Assembly (NCBI GenBank): GCA_014804645.1
Contig: JAAUZI010000018.1
Location: forward strand, 45,031 to 109,030
Direction: 5' to 3'
DNA length: 64,000 bases
Origin: Lachnospiraceae bacterium
GTDB taxonomy: Bacteria > Bacillota > Clostridia > Lachnospirales > Lachnospiraceae
The notes beneath the pieces are model-generated. The model was not told the DNA's origin. It saw only the letters and a program-made list of their open reading frames with translations, and did not search any database. This document shows, in pieces, positions 1 through 9,540 of this stretch. The position numbers were made by a program, and so were the translations under genes. The stretch's first letter is position 1. The number at the start of each line of letters is the position of its first letter.

Positions 1-8
1 CGATCACG

Positions 9-485
9 ATGAATATGTTTGCCTATGACTGCCCCAAACCGCTTGCGCCGGAAAATACAGCAGCCGGACATATCCATCTATGCACATGGGATGATCTGGA
101 GGAGATGGTCGAAATCATCAAAATGTTTCATGAAGAGATTGGCATCGACCAAAGCGATGAAGAAGGATATCTAAATAGAGCCAAGACGCATATTGAGCAC
201 AGCAATTTATTTTTCTGGAAGGATGACCTTGATCGCACGGCGGCATGCTGTTCTTATACGCCAAACGGCGACGTGGCGTCAATTGGCAACGTATACACAT
301 TTCCGGCATACCGGAGGAAACACTACGCAGAGAATCTGGTGTATCAGGTGACAAAGATCGTTGAAAGCGCAGGAGCTATGCCTATGCTATATACAGACGC
401 TGACTATACGGCCTCCAACGCCTGCTATGAGAAGATCGGGTATGTGCTGAGAGGAAAACTCTGTACGATAGGGACAAATGCTTGA
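9..485 (+). CDS. GNAT-family N-acetyltransferase (5' end may be cut by the window)
   Basis: ORF; C-terminal GNAT pattern VASIGNVYTFPAYRRKHYAENLV...ADYTASNACYEKIGY. Confidence 0.8.
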   Translation: MNMFAYDCPKPLAPENTAAGHIHLCTWDDLEEMVEIIKMFHEEIGIDQSDEEGYLNRAKTHIEHSNLFFWKDDLDRTAACCSYTPNGDVASIGNVYTFPAYRRKHYAENLVYQVTKIVESAGAMPMLYTDADYTASNACYEKIGYVLRGKLCTIGTNA

Positions 486-558
486 GAAATTTCGTTGAAA
501 AATCGAGGATTCTGTGTTACTATAAATATCCGGAATTCTCGATAGGAGGCGGTACGCT

Positions 559-1548
559 ATGCAGCGGATACAAAACGATATCAAATCGGGGCAGTTTCAG
601 CCCGTGTACCTCCTCTACGGGGAGGAGCGCTACTTGAAGCGCCAGTACCGGGACAAGCTCAAAGCAGCGCTGTGCGCCCCGGACGACAATATGAACAATC
701 ATTTTTACGAGGGCAGAAACATATCTGTCGGGGAGATTATCGATCTGGCGGAGACTCTGCCTTTTTTGGCGGAGCGCAGGGTGATTTTCATGGACAACAG
801 CGGTCTGTTCAAGTCGGGCGGCGAACAGATGGCGGAGTATCTGGGGGCGCAGAACGAGTCCACCGTGCTGATATTCACAGAGAGCGAGGTGGACAAGCGC
901 AGCAAGCTGTTCAAGGCCCTGCAGGCCCAGGGCTGCGCGGTGGAGTTCGCGGCGCAGGATGAGAACACTCTGAAACGCTGGGTGGCGGGTACACTGGGCA
1001 AAGAGGGGAAAAAGATCACCGAGAGTACGGCCCTGCAGCTGCTGAACAAAACCGGCACGGATATGGACAATATTCATATGGAGCTAGAAAAGCTGATCTG
1101 CTACTGCATGGACAAGGAGGTGGTGGAGCCGGAGGATGTGGAGGCGGTCTGCACCACACGGGTGTCCAACCATATCTTTGACATGGTCACTGCCATTGCG
1201 GAGAAACGGCAGAAGGACGCGCTGAAACTGTACTATGATCTGCTGACTCTGAAGGAGCCGCCCATGCGGATACTCTTCCTGATCGCCCGGCAGTGCAATC
1301 TGCTGCTGCAGGCCAAGGCCATGAAAAACAAAGGACTGGCCAACAAGGAGATCGCCTCCGGCCTGGGTGTACCGCCCTTTGCGGTGGGCAAATACTTAAG
1401 TCAGGCGTCCCGGTTTAAGTCCTCCGTGCTGCGCCGGGCGCTGACTAAGTGCGTGGAGGCGGAGGAGGCGGTGAAAACCGGACGCATGAATGACGTGATG
1501 AGTGTGGAGATACTGATCGTGTCGGTATTTGAAGAAGAAAAAGCGTGA
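559..1548 (+). CDS. holA: DNA polymerase III subunit delta
   Basis: N-term QPVYLLYGEERYLKRQY, ETLPFLAERRVIFMDNSGLF, C-term ILFLIARQCNLLLQAK typical of HolA. Confidence 0.9.
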   Translation: MQRIQNDIKSGQFQPVYLLYGEERYLKRQYRDKLKAALCAPDDNMNNHFYEGRNISVGEIIDLAETLPFLAERRVIFMDNSGLFKSGGEQMAEYLGAQNESTVLIFTESEVDKRSKLFKALQAQGCAVEFAAQDENTLKRWVAGTLGKEGKKITESTALQLLNKTGTDMDNIHMELEKLICYCMDKEVVEPEDVEAVCTTRVSNHIFDMVTAIAEKRQKDALKLYYDLLTLKEPPMRILFLIARQCNLLLQAKAMKNKGLANKEIASGLGVPPFAVGKYLSQASRFKSSVLRRALTKCVEAEEAVKTGRMNDVMSVEILIVSVFEEEKA

Positions 1549-2012
1549 GGGACACAGGGATGAAGAGTGGCGGAAATAGCAAACTTAAATATTGGGTTTC
1601 CATATTCGGCGTTGTGATAGCGGCGATATGGTTTGTGCTGAACACAATGTGGCAGCCTGAAAATACATCGGAGGTGCCGGTTTCGGCGGAAACCATTCTG
1701 GAGGAGGCAGAGTCTGCCCAGTGGGCGGATGCTCCCCAGGTGCAGCTATACACCTTCCGCAACGATCGTCTGCTGAACCAGCACTATGAGAAACACGGGA
1801 TAGAGATGGGCTTTGCCACGATAGAGGAGTATGTGGCGGCGGCCAACGCAGTGATATACCACCCGGACGTCCTGCACAAGCAGGAGGCGGAAGACAACGA
1901 CGACGTCTATTTTCTGGAGGCTACAAACGAGTTTGTGGTGGTGTCTACGGACGGCTATATCAGAACCTATTTTATTGCCAGCGGCGGTATTGACTATTAC
2001 AATCGCCAGTAG
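1545..2012 (+). CDS. Single-pass membrane protein with C-terminal BECR/polymorphic-toxin-like nuclease-fold domain
   Basis: N-terminal TM (YWVSIFGVVIAAIWFVLNTMW); C-term HYEKHGIEMGFATIEEYVAAANAV...ATNEFVVVSTDGYIRTYF...DYYNRQ. Confidence 0.55.
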   Translation: MRDTGMKSGGNSKLKYWVSIFGVVIAAIWFVLNTMWQPENTSEVPVSAETILEEAESAQWADAPQVQLYTFRNDRLLNQHYEKHGIEMGFATIEEYVAAANAVIYHPDVLHKQEAEDNDDVYFLEATNEFVVVSTDGYIRTYFIASGGIDYYNRQ

Positions 2013-2023
2013 CGGAGGAGCAT

Positions 2024-3370
2024 ATGGAACCAGGCTTTCAACTGAATCTGCACGACAGGGACAAAAACCCCTGTTTTGAGTCTCACGATCCCTCCATGAT
2101 GTACGACCCGGTCAGCGGAATGTATTATTCCTACAGTACTGACGCGGCCCTGACCTCCTCCTACCGGCAGGGCATTCCGGTTCGCAGGAGCCGGGATCTG
2201 GTGCATTTTTCCTTTGTGGGATATGCCCTGTCCGAGCAGGCCATACTTCAGGGTAGAAACAATGGCCCGGGGTATAAGCCCACATTCGGATTTTGGGCGC
2301 CCTACGTGGAGTATGCGGGCGGCGAGTACCGCATGTACTATTCAGCTACCAAGGCTTTTGGCAGCTCTGAGTCGCGGATATGGCTGGCGGTGGCGGAGCG
2401 CCCCGAGGGACCCTTTGAAAACAGGGGAGTGGTCATGGACACTTGGCATACGCCGGACACGGAGCCAAATGCCATCGACGCCCATGTGGCTGACACGCCG
2501 GAGGGCCGGAAATATTTCATCTACGGGTCTTTTTTCGGCGGCATCTATATCAAGGAGCTGGACCCGGCCACGGGTATGCCGGTGAATTCCGATCCGCGCT
2601 ATCAGGGAGACAGGATTGCCCGCAGGCCGGAGCGCTCTTTTATTGATGGGCCGGAGGGGGCGGCGGTGATCTATCATCCCGGCACGGAGTTTTATTATCT
2701 CTTTCTGTCCTATGGCTGGCTGGGGGACGACTACGATATCCGCGTGGGACGCAGCCGCTGTATCACCGGGCCTTACCTGGACTATGAGGGCCGCAGTCTG
2801 GACGGTGAGGGCTGGGGGATGAAACTGGCGGGGAGCTACCGTTTTCAGGCCCACAATCCATGGGTGGCGGCGGGGCCAGACTGGGAATTTGCGGGGTTCA
2901 GGGGGCCGGGACACGGTGTACCCTTTTACGATCCGGTTTCGGGGCAGTATTTCTTTGTGCACCATGTGCGGGACGGCGCGGAGATATTCCGGCATAGGCA
3001 GGGGGACAGAGATTCCTTCCGCATGCACTATATGGCAGTGCGGCGCATGTTCTTTCTGGACGGCTGGCCTCTTCTCAGTCCTCAGCCTTATGCGGGGGAA
3101 GGGGGAGAGCCCCATCGACTTGGAAATGATGTGCTCTACAGGAACGACATAGGCGCGAATGGGACGGACGGTGAGACACAGTGGGAGTGGCTGCGGTTTA
3201 AATACCGGGACAACAGCCAAGCCCTGTCGGTATGTGCTCCCCTGCCCAAGGATCTGCCGCCGGAGCGGACGCTGGTCTTTGACTGTTTTGACTTTGAAAA
3301 CAGCCGGGAGAGTTTGGGACTGGCGGGCATCACCGACACAGGAGAAACAATCTGGGGAAAACAGATATAG
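2024..3370 (+). CDS. Glycoside hydrolase family 43 (arabinanase/arabinosidase-like)
   Basis: DPSMMYDPVSGMYYSYSTDA, FGFWAPYVEYAGGEYRMYYSAT, SFIDGPEGAAVIYHPGTEFYYLFLSYGWL: five-bladed GH43 motifs. Confidence 0.85.
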   Translation: MEPGFQLNLHDRDKNPCFESHDPSMMYDPVSGMYYSYSTDAALTSSYRQGIPVRRSRDLVHFSFVGYALSEQAILQGRNNGPGYKPTFGFWAPYVEYAGGEYRMYYSATKAFGSSESRIWLAVAERPEGPFENRGVVMDTWHTPDTEPNAIDAHVADTPEGRKYFIYGSFFGGIYIKELDPATGMPVNSDPRYQGDRIARRPERSFIDGPEGAAVIYHPGTEFYYLFLSYGWLGDDYDIRVGRSRCITGPYLDYEGRSLDGEGWGMKLAGSYRFQAHNPWVAAGPDWEFAGFRGPGHGVPFYDPVSGQYFFVHHVRDGAEIFRHRQGDRDSFRMHYMAVRRMFFLDGWPLLSPQPYAGEGGEPHRLGNDVLYRNDIGANGTDGETQWEWLRFKYRDNSQALSVCAPLPKDLPPERTLVFDCFDFENSRESLGLAGITDTGETIWGKQI

Positions 3371-3446
3371 AAAAAATGATTTGAGGGAGTTTTATAGGAC
3401 ACAATATCCACTATGATTGACTCATAAACAAAGGACAGGAGAGGAA

Positions 3447-3542
3447 AGTTTGGAAGTAAACTTCCCAATGCTGATTCACGCAGTATCGCAGGCTAGCAGT
3501 AGTTGGCTTTGCCAACTACAGATATGCAGAAATGAGGAAATT
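3447..3542 (+). repeat. Intergenic stem-loop element, copy A
   Basis: ...CAGTATCGCAGG...GTAGTTGGCtttGCCAACTACAGATATGCAGAAATGAGG immediately 5' of ATG 3543. Confidence 0.7.
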
Positions 3543-3923
3543 ATGAGAAAATCATGGACGGATGGTATTATGTGGGGATTGGCGGCGATCGTGCTGGCGA
3601 TGGCAACGGCAGTGTGTATCGCAGGCAGTATCAAGAGTCAGGCGGCGGATACATGGAAGGCTCAGGAGGCATACTATCAGCAGTTGGAGCGGGAGTATAT
3701 CGGCCGGGTGAGGCAGTTTTTGGAGGCGCGGGGATATCGCAGCAGCGGTGTGACGCTGAATCGGATCGTGGACGGCGATGGTCAGCGGAGCTACAAGGTG
3801 CTGGTACACCACGGCGCGCTGAACAGGCTGGAGGAAGAGGCGCAGGCGGAGGTGCTGGAGCAGATAGAGGACCTGGGATTTCAGGTTCCGGGCTGCAGTT
3901 TCACGGCGCAGCTGTTTCGGTAG
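3543..3923 (+). CDS. Hypothetical protein with N-terminal TM segment
   Basis: ORF from ATG 3543 (MRKSWTDGIMWGLAAIVLAMATAVC) with GAGG upstream; the longer 3417 start runs through the stem-loop element. Confidence 0.6.
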   Translation: MRKSWTDGIMWGLAAIVLAMATAVCIAGSIKSQAADTWKAQEAYYQQLEREYIGRVRQFLEARGYRSSGVTLNRIVDGDGQRSYKVLVHHGALNRLEEEAQAEVLEQIEDLGFQVPGCSFTAQLFR

Positions 3924-3970
3924 CTCCGGATTTGGCCGCCGCATAGGCAGAGAGAGCAGGAGGCAGGGAT

Positions 3971-4567
3971 ATGGCAGAGAGATTTATACCCAGAGAACAG
4001 GAGATATACAGACATTTTAAGGGCAATCTGTACCAGGTGAAGGCTCTGGCGGAGCACACGGAGACCGGGGAGCAGCTGGTAATCTATCAAGCGATGGACG
4101 GGGACTGCAAAATATACGCCAGGCCGCTGGACATGTTCGTGGAGGCGGTGGACCGGGAGAAATATCCGGAGGCGGATCAGGAGTTTCGCTTTCAGCTGCA
4201 GGGGCCGGAGGCCGGACGGCAAAGTGGGGCAACGCAGCCTGGCCTTGGGGTGCAGTTAAAGAAGGAGGCCGCTGAAACGCAGATAGTTTCCGAGACATAT
4301 GCGGCTGGAGCAGGGGAGCAGAATTCTTCCGAGCCGGAGGAGCCGGGAATCGACCCGCTGGTGCTGGAGTTTCTGGACGCCCGCACCTACGAGCAGCGTC
4401 TGAATGTGCTGGCGGCTCTGCACCACAGGATTACTAATGAGATGATAACCACCATGTCCCTCTGCTGTGATATCGAGGTGGAGGGCGACGACGTGGAACA
4501 GCGCTACGAGGAGCTGAAACAGTGTCTGATTATGAAGGACCGGTTTGAGATCAAAAGGTTGGGGTAA
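3971..4567 (+). CDS. DUF1653 domain-containing protein
   Basis: YRHFKGNLYQVKALAEHTETGEQLVIYQAMDGDCKIYARPLDMFVEAVD. Confidence 0.8.
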   Translation: MAERFIPREQEIYRHFKGNLYQVKALAEHTETGEQLVIYQAMDGDCKIYARPLDMFVEAVDREKYPEADQEFRFQLQGPEAGRQSGATQPGLGVQLKKEAAETQIVSETYAAGAGEQNSSEPEEPGIDPLVLEFLDARTYEQRLNVLAALHHRITNEMITTMSLCCDIEVEGDDVEQRYEELKQCLIMKDRFEIKRLG

Positions 4568-4606
4568 GCGGGAGTTAGATTGAAAAATCAATGCATAGGG
4601 ATTAGT

Positions 4607-6466
4607 ATGAAATACGAGAACATTGTCAAGGGGCGTTTTATCGAGCGCCCCAATCGTTTTGTGGCGTATGTGGACATTGACGGCGTCCGGGAGCGCGTAC
4701 ATGTGAAAAATACCGGCCGCTGCCGGGAACTGCTGGTTCCGGGAGCGGCTGTCTATCTGGAACACAGCGGCAATCCGGCGCGCAGCACGGCCTACGATCT
4801 GGTGGCGGTAGAAAAAGGGGGCCGTATGATAAATATGGACTCCCAGGCGCCAAACCGGGCGGTGCTGGAATGGTTGAAGACAGGGCAGCTCTTTCCGGAG
4901 CCGGTATCCGTCCGACCGGAGACAGTGTACGGCAGCTCTCGATTTGATTTCTTTATTGAAACTGCCTCAGAGAAGATATTCATGGAGGTAAAGGGCGTCA
5001 CTCTGGAGGAAGACGGGGAGGCGCGGTTTCCGGACGCTCCCTCAGAGCGGGCGGTTAAACATGTGGAGGAGCTGGTTCGTGCCCGGCAGGAGGGCTATGG
5101 AGCCTATGTGCTTTTCGTGATTCAGATGAAGGGGGTAAGCCATCTGATTCCCAACGCCGCCACGCACCCGGAATTTGCCCGGGCGCTGCGCAGCGCGGCC
5201 CAGGCCGGAGTGAAGGTGCTGGCCTATGACTGTCACGTGACGGCGGACAGCATGGTCATAGCGGACGCTGTGCCCGTAATCTTGACGCCGTCTGATGCTA
5301 TTGTGGAAAAATTTAACTACATTTCAGAAAATTTTAAGGAAAACCTAAGAAAAGGAGAACTGTCAGCGATTGCGGAGCCGCTGCTTAAATGGTATGATAC
5401 TCACAGAAGAATTTTACCCTGGAGGGAGGAGCCTACCCCCTACCATGTCTGGGTGTCTGAGATCATGCTGCAGCAGACCCGGGTGGAGGCGGTGAAACCG
5501 TACTATAAGCGTTTCATGGAGGAATTGCCGGACATTGCCAGCCTGGCAGCGGTTTCGCAGGAGAGGCTGTTGAAACTGTGGGAGGGACTGGGATACTATT
5601 CCCGCGCACGCAATCTCCAGGCGGCGGCGCGGCAGATCATGGAGGAGCACGGGGGACGGATGCCGGACACCCGCGAGGAGCTGATAAAGCTGAAGGGGAT
5701 AGGCAGCTACACCGCCGGAGCCATAGCCTCCATAGCTTATGGGAAAAGGGAGCCTGCGGTGGACGGCAATGTGCTCAGGGTGCTGTCCCGGCTGCGCATG
5801 GACGGTGAGGAGATCACGGACCTCAAGGTGAGACAGCGGGTGGAACGGCAGCTGCGGGAGTCCATGAGTTCATTGCGTCCCGGGGATTTCAACCAGGCCA
5901 TGATGGATATTGGCGCTCTGGTGTGTGTTCCGGGCGGGCAGCCGCGGTGCGGGGATTGTCCCCTTGCCGAACTCTGCATGGCTCGGGAGCGGCACTGTCA
6001 GGCGGAGTATCCCAAAAAGGCTGCGAAAAAGGGGCGCACCATAGAGGAGAGAACGGTGCTGGTGATTCAGGACAGCACCCGGGCCGTGCTGCGCAGACGT
6101 CCGGCCGGAGGACTGTTGGCGGGCATGTATGAGCTGCCAAGTCTGGAGGGTCACAGGACGGCGGAGGAGGTCATCCGCTATCTGGCGGACAATGGGCTGA
6201 AAATTCTGAGGATCCAGAAACTGGAGGACAGTAAGCATATTTTCACCCACAGGGAATGGCATATGTGCGGCTATATGATCCGGGTGGACGAACTGGAGCC
6301 TCGGGGCAGCGGCCGAGAGACGGCACAGTGGCTGTACGTGGAGCCGGAGGAGACCCGGGAGCGCTATCCGATTCCCTCCGCATTTGCCGCATACCTGCCA
6401 TATCTGAATATCCGTCAGGGCAAGGATCTACAAATAACTAAGCAGAACAGGAGTAAGACGACATGA
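4607..6466 (+). CDS. Fused SfsA (DNA/RNA nuclease, sugar fermentation stimulation protein) - MutY (A/G-specific adenine glycosylase)
   Basis: N-half RFIERPNRFVAYVDIDG...NTGRCRELLVPG...EVKGVTLE; C-half WREEPTPYHVWVSEIMLQQTRVEAVKPYY, LKGIGSYTAGAIASIAYG, C-x6-C-x2-C-x5-C type Fe-S site. Confidence 0.9.
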   Translation: MKYENIVKGRFIERPNRFVAYVDIDGVRERVHVKNTGRCRELLVPGAAVYLEHSGNPARSTAYDLVAVEKGGRMINMDSQAPNRAVLEWLKTGQLFPEPVSVRPETVYGSSRFDFFIETASEKIFMEVKGVTLEEDGEARFPDAPSERAVKHVEELVRARQEGYGAYVLFVIQMKGVSHLIPNAATHPEFARALRSAAQAGVKVLAYDCHVTADSMVIADAVPVILTPSDAIVEKFNYISENFKENLRKGELSAIAEPLLKWYDTHRRILPWREEPTPYHVWVSEIMLQQTRVEAVKPYYKRFMEELPDIASLAAVSQERLLKLWEGLGYYSRARNLQAAARQIMEEHGGRMPDTREELIKLKGIGSYTAGAIASIAYGKREPAVDGNVLRVLSRLRMDGEEITDLKVRQRVERQLRESMSSLRPGDFNQAMMDIGALVCVPGGQPRCGDCPLAELCMARERHCQAEYPKKAAKKGRTIEERTVLVIQDSTRAVLRRRPAGGLLAGMYELPSLEGHRTAEEVIRYLADNGLKILRIQKLEDSKHIFTHREWHMCGYMIRVDELEPRGSGRETAQWLYVEPEETRERYPIPSAFAAYLPYLNIRQGKDLQITKQNRSKTT

Positions 6467-7491
6467 AACTTTTATCCATTGCAATACCCTGCTACAATTC
6501 GGAGAATTATATGCGCAAATGCATTGAGTCTCTGCTGCCCGGCGGCGAGGATGTGGAGATCATCATAGTGGACGATGGCTCCGAGAGGGACCGCACGGCG
6601 CAGATCGCGGACGAATATGCGGCCAAATATCCGGGCATTGTCAAAGCGGTGCACCAGGAGAACGGGGGACATGGCGCTGCGGTGAATGCGGGCATCGAGA
6701 ATGCCACCGGTCTGTATTTCAAGGTGGTGGACAGCGACGATTGGGTCAAGGAAGAAGCCTATATGCAGGTGCTGGAGACTCTGCGGGAGCAGACGGGCAT
6801 CAGCAGGGTGCTGGATATGCTGATCTGTAACTTTGTCTATGAGAAGGAGGGGGAGAAACGCAAGAAGGTCATGAATTACCGGCATATCCTCCCCGTGGGT
6901 CAACTCTTTACATGGGAGGACTGCCATCATTTTACCAAGGGGCATTACATTCTCATGCACTCGGTGATTTTCCGCACCAAGCTGCTGCGGGAATGCTGTC
7001 TGGAACTGCCCAGACACACCTTTTATGTGGACAACCTCTATGTGTTCGAACCTTTGCCCTATGTGAAAAATATGTATTATCTGGACGTGAATTTCTATCG
7101 GTACTATATCGGTAGGGAGGATCAGTCGGTCAACGAGAGCGTCATGATCTCCCGCATTGACCAGCAGATATATGTGAACAAGCTGATGATCGACTACTTT
7201 ACTGCGCTGGGGGAGGAGATCGGTGAGGACAAGCGCCTGTACCAGTACATGTACAATTATCTGGAGATTATCACCACGGTCTCCAGCGTATTGCTGCTCC
7301 GCTCCGGCACCAAAGAGCATTTGGCAATGAAGAGAGAGCTGTGGGATTATCTGAAGGGAAAAGATAAAAAACTTTTCGGCTCCATGCGCCGAGGAATTAT
7401 GGGTGCAACCATGAATCTGCCCGGTCGGTTAGGCCGCAGAATGGCGGTGGACGCCTATCATATCTGTCAAAAGATATTCAAGTTTAACTGA
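6463..7491 (+). CDS. Family 2 glycosyltransferase
   Basis: LSIAIPCYNSENYMRKCIESLL...IIIVDDGSERDRT...VVDSDDWV. Confidence 0.88.
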   Translation: MKLLSIAIPCYNSENYMRKCIESLLPGGEDVEIIIVDDGSERDRTAQIADEYAAKYPGIVKAVHQENGGHGAAVNAGIENATGLYFKVVDSDDWVKEEAYMQVLETLREQTGISRVLDMLICNFVYEKEGEKRKKVMNYRHILPVGQLFTWEDCHHFTKGHYILMHSVIFRTKLLRECCLELPRHTFYVDNLYVFEPLPYVKNMYYLDVNFYRYYIGREDQSVNESVMISRIDQQIYVNKLMIDYFTALGEEIGEDKRLYQYMYNYLEIITTVSSVLLLRSGTKEHLAMKRELWDYLKGKDKKLFGSMRRGIMGATMNLPGRLGRRMAVDAYHICQKIFKFN

Positions 7492-7503
7492 TGCTTTGGA
7501 ACA

Positions 7504-7542
7504 TAAAAAAGAGCCTGTGGAAATATCCATAGACTCTTTTCT
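7504..7542. terminator. Bidirectional terminator between convergent genes
   Basis: AAAAGAGcCTgTGGA aatat CCAtAGactCTTTTC hairpin with flanking A and T runs. Confidence 0.7.
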
Positions 7543-7553
7543 TATTGGCTATA

Positions 7554-8246
7554 TCAACTCTGGGCCTGAGGTCTGGAGTTTCCTCTGCTGCGAAACGCTC
7601 CCTTCATGTTGGCAATCACATCCCGGCGGTACACCAGCACATACATGGCCGAGGCCATACCCAAGCCGGTCAGCACGTCAAACATGGAGTGCTGCTTGAG
7701 GAAGATGGTGGACAGGATGATGGAAACGCACAGTGCCAGCGATGTGCCTCGCAGCCAGCGCTTTTTGCCCAGACTGCAACGGCACAGGGCTATGTGAGCG
7801 CCTATAGAGTTGTACACATGAATGCTTGGCCAAAGGTTGGTGGGCGTGTCCGTCCGCCACAGGTGGGCGACCATCTGGGTAAATATATTGTCCCGCGGCA
7901 TGGTGTACGGACGCAGATGATGGCCATTGGGCCACAGGGTGGACACCAGCAGGAACACCGTCATGCCTGTAAACAGAAAAATGCATGCCCGCTTGTAATC
8001 CGGCTTGCTCTTGAAAAAGAGAAACAACACCACGGCGCTCACATATATAAACCATAAAAAATATGGAATCACAAACACCTCGCAGAAAGGAATATGGTCG
8101 TCAATAGTCATATGAATCACGCGGTAATGCTTGGTCACGGTCCGTTCCAGATAGCAGAACCAGGTCATATAGAATATCCCATAGAGTATCAGCGGGATTC
8201 CATGCTTATATTTCAGATAGAATTTTTTTGCCTTTTCCATAATCAA
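7554..8246 (-). CDS. PAP2-superfamily membrane phosphatase
   Basis: Multi-TM; TNLWPSIHVYNSIGAH ... TIFLKQHSMFDVLTGLGMA (PSxH and SxxxxxHxxxD motifs). Confidence 0.8.
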   Translation of the reverse strand: MIMEKAKKFYLKYKHGIPLILYGIFYMTWFCYLERTVTKHYRVIHMTIDDHIPFCEVFVIPYFLWFIYVSAVVLFLFFKSKPDYKRACIFLFTGMTVFLLVSTLWPNGHHLRPYTMPRDNIFTQMVAHLWRTDTPTNLWPSIHVYNSIGAHIALCRCSLGKKRWLRGTSLALCVSIILSTIFLKQHSMFDVLTGLGMASAMYVLVYRRDVIANMKGAFRSRGNSRPQAQS

Positions 8247-8364
8247 TATTTATCCTCGTTTTTCCAAAGACAGTATTAACGCTCCTTAATATAGCACAAA
8301 TTTATCTTTTTTCAAGAGGAAAAATACATAATTAAGAAAATATAGGACAATTTTAAGATTTTCT

Positions 8365-9303
8365 TTAGATATACATTTGCAGAGCCTGGCGCTGGCATGT
8401 AACGACCAGACTGTCGCTGCGGCGGGCCACCTCCCCGTCCGTGTGTACCCACAGGGGCGCGGAGGTCTGTATCTCTATCTTTTGGGCGCGGTAGGCGGTA
8501 ATGCCCCGGAACATATAGTGCTTGCCGAAAAAGGCGGTGGGCAGCGCCACCAGAATCAGCGCCTTGGACAGATCCCCCACCACGCACAGGTCCAGCATGC
8601 CGTCCCGGTAATCGGCCTGGGGTGCGAACTTAAAGCCGCCGCCTTCGTACATATGGTTCATGAAGGCCACGAACAGGATCTTGCGTATGGAGACAGGTTC
8701 GCCGTTGTCCAGGCGAATCTGACAGGACACGGCCTTGCTGGCAAAGAGCTGTTTCAGGGCGATTCCCAGATAGGTCAGCTTGCCCAGGCCGATTTTGTTG
8801 AGGAATCCCTTCATCTCCGAGCGGTTGGTCTCCTCGCAGACCGCCGCGTCAAAGCCTATGCCGCTGCTGACGATGAAACGGTGGCTGGAGCCGTCCCCGT
8901 AGGTGGTGGTGCCGATATCCACAGTCGTGGTATCCTTTGCTTCCAGTATCTGCTTGAGAGCCTTCAGGGGATCTCGGGAAATGGGCATATCTCTTGTGAA
9001 ATCGTTGCCGGAGCCAATGGGAATGTATCCCAGAACCACCCGGGAGAGGTCCTCGATTCCCTGCAGGGCCTCGTCTATGGTGCCGTCCCCGCCCAGAATC
9101 ACAATGCGGTGAGGCTCTGCCGACTCTGCGGAGGATATTTCCCCGGTCAAACGCGTGATATCTCCTTTCGCATGGGAGAAATGCGCCTCGTAGGGCACCT
9201 GGGCCGCCTGCAGATAAGGCTCGATAACTGTATCCCACAGTTCTTGCCCCTTGCCGGAGCGGGATACGGGATTCAATATAAAATGATATATAGCGTTCTC
9301 CAT
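8365..9303 (-). CDS. Diacylglycerol/lipid kinase family protein (YegS/DagK type)
   Basis: FILNPVSRSGKG, IVILGGDGTIDEALQGI, LGYIPIGSGNDFTRDM; start taken as ATG at 9303. Confidence 0.85.
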   Translation of the reverse strand: MENAIYHFILNPVSRSGKGQELWDTVIEPYLQAAQVPYEAHFSHAKGDITRLTGEISSAESAEPHRIVILGGDGTIDEALQGIEDLSRVVLGYIPIGSGNDFTRDMPISRDPLKALKQILEAKDTTTVDIGTTTYGDGSSHRFIVSSGIGFDAAVCEETNRSEMKGFLNKIGLGKLTYLGIALKQLFASKAVSCQIRLDNGEPVSIRKILFVAFMNHMYEGGGFKFAPQADYRDGMLDLCVVGDLSKALILVALPTAFFGKHYMFRGITAYRAQKIEIQTSAPLWVHTDGEVARRSDSLVVTCQRQALQMYI

Positions 9304-9459
9304 GGTCTTCTCCTTGATAGATAATGCGGGCGGGCCGCTGCATCCCCGCAAACCGTGATATTGATGTTTTGATTCTAACATATCATTCGGGGTTTCGCAA
9401 GGCTGAGGAAACTCAACTGAGGAAACTCGAGTTTTGAGGAAACTCAAGAAAGAAACTTC

Positions 9460-9487
9460 TTGCAAACCTGCATAGATATGGTATACT
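9460..9487 (+). promoter_or_regulatory. Predicted sigma-A promoter for glyA
   Basis: TTGCAA-16-TATACT. Confidence 0.6.
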
Positions 9488-9540
9488 TCTATATGTATGT
9501 GCATTTTTAGGATAAAATAGCAAAATTAGGAGGAAAGCAT

